Shown here: positions 60,585 to 64,000 of the stretch, one piece after another | Position numbering within the stretch: the stretch's first letter is position 1 | Layout: the number at the start of each line of letters is the position of its first letter | Source: Sideroxydans sp. CL21 | Lineage (GTDB): Bacteria; Pseudomonadota; Gammaproteobacteria; Burkholderiales; Gallionellaceae | NCBI RefSeq assembly: GCF_902459525.1 | Contig: NZ_LR699166.1 | Location: 659,501-723,500, forward strand | Direction of reading: 5' to 3' | Length of the DNA: 64,000 nucleotides | The notes under the pieces: model-generated | What the model was told of the DNA's origin: nothing | Seen by the model: only the letters and a program-made list of their open reading frames with translations | The model's database searches: none | Program-made: the position numbers and the translations under genes

Positions 60585-61949
60585 TTGAACACCGTTAGTT
60601 TTGCCGATCTGAAGCTGGCGCCCGAAATTCTCAGGGCACTCACCGAATCCGGTTACACCATACCCACCCCGGTCCAAGCCCAAGCCATTCCAGTGGTGCT
60701 GGAAGGCCACGACCTGATGGCGGGTGCGCAGACGGGCACGGGCAAGACCGCGGCGTTCGCGCTGCCCATGCTGCAAAAATTGCTGCCCCATGCCAGTTCC
60801 AGCACCTCACCTGCGAAGCATCCGGTGCGTGCACTCATCCTGGTGCCGACGCGCGAGCTGGCGATCCAGGTGGAGGAGAGCGTCAAGACTTACGCGAAGC
60901 ATACCAACCTGCGTTCGCTGGTGGTGTTCGGCGGCGTGGATATTAAAACGCAGACGCCGCATCTGAAAACCGGTGTGGAGATTCTGGTGGCGACGCCCGG
61001 GCGCTTGCTGGATCACATCGAACAAAAGACAGTGCAATTGAATCTGGTGCAGATGCTGGTGCTGGACGAAGCGGATCGAATGCTGGACATGGGCTTCATG
61101 CCGGCGCTGAAGCGCATCCTGGCCTTACTGCCCAGACAGCGCCAAAGTCTGATGTTCTCCGCCACATTCTCGAACGAGATCAAGAAGCTCTCTGAAGATT
61201 TCATGAACTACCCGACCTTGATCGAAGTCGCGCGCAGCAACGCTTCGGCCGAGAACATCACGCAAAAAGTCTATCTGGTCGCTCACGCCGACAAGCATCA
61301 ACTGCTGGCGCAATTGTTGCGCGGCGACGATGCGAAACAAGCCATCGTGTTCACCAAGACCAAAATCACTGCCAGCCGCCTCGCCAAGCAGTTGCAGCGC
61401 GAAGGCGTGTCTGCCGATGCCATTCACGGCGACAAGAGCCAGCTGGAGCGCATGCAGGCGCTGGATGCGTTCAAGCAGGGCAAGATCGCCGTGCTGATCG
61501 CCACCGATGTGGCTGCGCGCGGGTTGGATATCGACAGCCTGCCCATGGTCATCAACTACGAAATACCGCATGCTGCCGAAGATTATGTGCATCGTATCGG
61601 ACGCACGGGCAGGGCGGGCGCATCCGGCACCGCGATCTCGCTGGTTTCGCCGGAAGAAGAAAAATACCTGGCGGATATCGAAAAACTGATCAAGACCGAG
61701 ATCAAGAGAGAACGTGCCGATTTTCCTGAGCATGCCGCAAAGCCGCACCGGGCGGCGCGTGCAGAACCCGCGGAGCGCAGCCGCGAACACCATGCTCCGG
61801 CGCCGAAGAAGCCCAGTCATGATCCCTGGTTCGATAAACCTTACGAACCGAGTACCAGTGCACCTGCACCCGTAAAGAAGCCTGCCGAACCGGCGGCAAG
61901 CAAACCCAAAGCGCAGATCCCTGCGTTATTCGTGCGCCGCTCTAGCTGA
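60585..61949 (+). CDS. rhlE: RhlE-type DEAD-box RNA helicase
   Basis: This 454-residue DEAD-box helicase has AQTGTGKT (Walker A), PTRELAIQV, VLDEADRMLDMGF (DEAD), SATF, then the C-domain IVFTKTKITASRLA, TDVAARGLDID and HRIGRTGRAG. The tail (~390 on) is a basic Pro/Ala extension. Start is TTG. RhlE acts in RNA decay and ribosome assembly. Confidence 0.94.
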   Translation: MNTVSFADLKLAPEILRALTESGYTIPTPVQAQAIPVVLEGHDLMAGAQTGTGKTAAFALPMLQKLLPHASSSTSPAKHPVRALILVPTRELAIQVEESVKTYAKHTNLRSLVVFGGVDIKTQTPHLKTGVEILVATPGRLLDHIEQKTVQLNLVQMLVLDEADRMLDMGFMPALKRILALLPRQRQSLMFSATFSNEIKKLSEDFMNYPTLIEVARSNASAENITQKVYLVAHADKHQLLAQLLRGDDAKQAIVFTKTKITASRLAKQLQREGVSADAIHGDKSQLERMQALDAFKQGKIAVLIATDVAARGLDIDSLPMVINYEIPHAAEDYVHRIGRTGRAGASGTAISLVSPEEEKYLADIEKLIKTEIKRERADFPEHAAKPHRAARAEPAERSREHHAPAPKKPSHDPWFDKPYEPSTSAPAPVKKPAEPAASKPKAQIPALFVRRSS

Positions 61950-61964
61950 TACTCCACTGCTGGA

Positions 61965-62861
61965 ATGTCCGTCGCGCAAACCATCATTCCGATCTTTTTG
62001 CTGATCCTGCTCGGTGTTGCCATGCACCACTGGTTCGGCATGCGCGAAGATTTCTGGCCGCAACTGGAACGCCTGATCTATTACGTGTTCTTTCCCGCGC
62101 TGCTGTTCAATTCCCTCTCTCATTTCAAGATCGATCTGGGCGCTGCGATGCCGATGCTGATCGTTGCCATGCTGTACATGCTTGCAGGTATAGCGTTGGG
62201 TTACGCCGCGAAATTCCTGTTTCATGCGCCGTCCAAAGTATTCGCTGCAACGTTCCAGTCGTCATTTCGTTTCAATAGTTATGTCGGTCTCGCCATCGCG
62301 GGAGGCATGCACGGACAAGACGGTCTCGCCGCTATCGGCTTGCTGATGGGTTTCATGGTCCCCGTCGCCAATGTTGCAGCGGTGTTGGCGCTGGCACGCC
62401 ACAGTGAAAGCCACTGGCTCAAGGAGATATTGAGCAATCCCTTGATCCTCTCCACCGCAAGCGGTATCGCCGTGAGTTTTTCAGGTCTGGAGTTGCCTGT
62501 GCTGCTCAATGCCACGCTGGGTCTGTTGTCGCAGGCCTCGCTGCCGATGGGGTTGATCGCCGTCGGTGCGGGACTGCGTTTGCAGGGCTTGCACAGTCAT
62601 CTTGGTACCTTGTGGTATGGCGTGGTGATCAAACTGCTGGTGTTGCCCGCAATCGCGTGGGGATTGGCCAGGGCGTTCGGATTGAGCGGCGTGTATTTCA
62701 ATATCGCCGTATTGATGGCTGCACTGCCGGTATCCACCGTATCCTACGTGCTGGCGAGGCGCATGGGCGGCGATGGAGATACTATCGCCGCCCAGGTGAT
62801 GCTGAGCACATTGCTGGCCGCGTTGACGCTACCGTTGTGGTTGCTGTTGATGGGGTTGTGA
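61965..62861 (+). CDS. AEC-family transporter
   Basis: This 298-residue protein has ten or so helices of the auxin-efflux-carrier family (MSVAQTIIPIFLLILLGVAM, FQSSFRFNSYVGLAIAGG, MAALPVSTVSYVLARRMG). In bacteria these export organic acids such as malonate or malate. It begins 15 bases after rhlE, probably co-transcribed. No substrate can be fixed. Confidence 0.85.
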   Translation: MSVAQTIIPIFLLILLGVAMHHWFGMREDFWPQLERLIYYVFFPALLFNSLSHFKIDLGAAMPMLIVAMLYMLAGIALGYAAKFLFHAPSKVFAATFQSSFRFNSYVGLAIAGGMHGQDGLAAIGLLMGFMVPVANVAAVLALARHSESHWLKEILSNPLILSTASGIAVSFSGLELPVLLNATLGLLSQASLPMGLIAVGAGLRLQGLHSHLGTLWYGVVIKLLVLPAIAWGLARAFGLSGVYFNIAVLMAALPVSTVSYVLARRMGGDGDTIAAQVMLSTLLAALTLPLWLLLMGL

Positions 62862-62891
62862 GCAAGAAATTCCGGGCAAAGCAACAGCGTT

Positions 62892-63686
62892 TCAGTCTGC
62901 AGCAGGCACCTTGATCTCATTCTGGTTGTGCCGGGTCTGTTCTTCCATCACCAGCAACGCCAGTTCCTTCTTGAGGTTGTTGAACTCGACTGAACTCGGA
63001 TCGCGCTGGCGCGGCATGGTAACGCTCACGATCTTCTTGATCGTACCGGGGCGATAGGTCATCACGACGATGCGGTCGGCAAGGTAGATGGATTCTTCGA
63101 TGCTGTGCGTGACAAAGATGATGGTCTTCCTGAATTCCGTCCAGATGCGCAACAGTTCGTCCTGCAGATTGCGCCGGGTGAGCGAGTCGAGCGCGCCGAA
63201 GGGTTCATCCATCAGCAGGATCGGGGAATCCAGTGCCAGCACCCGGGCGATCGCAACGCGCTGGCGCATGCCGCCGGACAGGTCTTTCGGGTAACGGTCG
63301 CGAAAGTCCTGCAAGTTGAGCATTTCGAGCAAAGCGCTCACATTCTCCCTGATCTGCGCCTTGGGCTGCTTCTTGATCTCGAGTCCGAAGGCGATGTTCT
63401 TCTCCACAGTCATCCACGGGAACAGGGCATATTCCTGAAACACCATGCCGCGGTCCGGCCCCGGCGCTTGCACCAGCCTGCCGTCAACGATGACGCTGCC
63501 GGCAGTGGGCAGCGAAAAGCCCGCGATCGCATTGAGCAGGGTGGATTTGCCGCAACCGGACGGACCGAGCAGGCAGATGAATTCTCCGGGTATGACTTCC
63601 AGATTGATGTCATCCAGTGCAACGACTTCGCGACCGCCTGTGCTGAATACTTTGCTTACTTTGCTGATATGGATTTGTGGCTGCAT
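62892..63686 (-). CDS. ABC transporter ATPase, nitrate/taurine type
   Basis: This 264-residue ATPase has GPSGCGKST (Walker A), DLSGGMRQRVAIARVLA (signature) and LLMDEPFGALDSLTR (Walker B and D loop). It belongs to the NrtD/TauB/SsuB group importing nitrate, sulfonates or similar. The permease (partial) is upstream and its binding protein must be right of the window. The ATG at 63686 gives MQPQIHISKVSKVF. Confidence 0.92.
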   Translation of the reverse strand: MQPQIHISKVSKVFSTGGREVVALDDINLEVIPGEFICLLGPSGCGKSTLLNAIAGFSLPTAGSVIVDGRLVQAPGPDRGMVFQEYALFPWMTVEKNIAFGLEIKKQPKAQIRENVSALLEMLNLQDFRDRYPKDLSGGMRQRVAIARVLALDSPILLMDEPFGALDSLTRRNLQDELLRIWTEFRKTIIFVTHSIEESIYLADRIVVMTYRPGTIKKIVSVTMPRQRDPSSVEFNNLKKELALLVMEEQTRHNQNEIKVPAAD

Positions 63687-63688
63687 GG

Positions 63689-64000
63689 TCAATTGCTTTC
63701 GATTCCTCTGTGCCACTTGAGCAAATAATTGTTTAGTCGGTTCATGCCCGAGTCGATGGCCAAACCGAGCAATCCGATCGTGAACATGCCGGCGATGATC
63801 TTGTCCGACCAGAAGAACTCGCGCGCCTCCAGGATGCGGTAGCCGAGGCCGTTGTTGACCGCGATCATTTCGGCCACGATCACCACGATGAAAGCGGTGC
63901 CGACACCGATGCGCGCACCCGTCAGGATATAAGGGGTCGCGGCCGGCAGCATCACGCGCAGGAACAGGGTGGTCTGGCTCGCTCCCAGACTCCGGGCGGC
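63689..64000 (-). CDS. ABC transporter permease, C-terminal part
   Basis: The last ~103 residues of a BPD-type permease. It includes the EAA loop AARSLGASQTTLFLRVMLPA that contacts the ATPase, followed by two helices (AFIVVIVAEMIAVNNGLGYR, AGMFTIGLLGLAIDSGMNRL). It is truncated by the window edge. It is the translocation partner of the ATPase gene, whose start is 2 bases from its stop. Confidence 0.92.
   Translation of the reverse strand, partial: AARSLGASQTTLFLRVMLPAATPYILTGARIGVGTAFIVVIVAEMIAVNNGLGYRILEAREFFWSDKIIAGMFTIGLLGLAIDSGMNRLNNYLLKWHRGIESN

Overview
This 64-kb window looks like the chromosome of a chemolithotrophic betaproteobacterium, probably of the Gallionellaceae/Nitrosomonadales type. 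The reasons are its fairly high GC content, a hyp-hox order matching Cupriavidus necator (hypFCDEX-hoxABCJN), a betaproteobacterial iscRSUA-hscBA-fdx-iscX operon, and FeoAB iron uptake. The species assignment is inference, since no rRNA is present. Coding density is high, no gene-free stretch exceeds 300 bp, and I see no integrase, transposase, prophage or CRISPR array.

Layout. (1) 1-13.9 kb: hydrogenase maturation (hypF end, hypC, hypD, hypE, hypX) and H2 sensing (NtrC-type HoxA, regulatory hydrogenase HoxB/HoxC, kinase HoxJ). A nikR gene sits between hoxC and hoxJ. A NiCoT nickel permease and a TonB-dependent receptor follow, so H2 sensing, nickel sensing and probably nickel import lie in one unit. 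(2) 13.9-20.6 kb: a divergent catabolic cluster around a GntR/UTRA regulator, with three CitE-like lyases, a double-hotdog MaoC hydratase and an acyl-CoA ligase. It probably activates and cleaves a small branched dicarboxylate through CoA thioesters. (3) 20.7-34.1 kb: mostly housekeeping genes (BI-1 protein, tRNA-Ser, YfaZ-like porin, FeoAB, dapA-bamC, a WalJ-like hydrolase, RoxA, Bcp, SlyD), then a glycosyltransferase, an FAD reductase and a GpsA-like dehydrogenase.

(4) 34.2-44.8 kb: accessory region. It has a TonB-like-architecture membrane protein beside a 60-residue-repeat coiled coil, a PDC-sensor/C_GCAxxG pair, and two paralogous small proteins sharing the core EYGxEVMCAGWNPQL and a near-identical promoter. 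A HepT/MntA toxin-antitoxin pair, an AbrB-ParE-HigA-like module with an extra 57-aa gene, and an AT-rich zinc-ribbon/DUF2971-like gene follow. (5) 44.9-47.4 kb: an open reading frame fusing an ABC ATPase to a MutS that lacks its mismatch-recognition domains and carries two palindromic repeat elements read through in frame. This is the strangest object in the window. (6) 47.4-64 kb: Pit phosphate transport, suhB, trmJ (with a 49-bp tandem repeat in its 5' end), cysE, the complete isc operon behind a recognisable IscR-type promoter, dsbB, small membrane proteins, cytochrome b561, a YhiN-type flavoprotein, rhlE, an AEC carrier, and the start of a nitrate/taurine-type ABC transporter running off the right edge.

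How the parts connect: the Hyp proteins build the NiFe(CN)2CO site, nickel uptake and NikR govern metal supply, HoxBC-HoxJ-HoxA convert H2 into transcription of hydrogenase genes (the structural genes are not in this window), and Isc supplies the Fe-S clusters such enzymes need.
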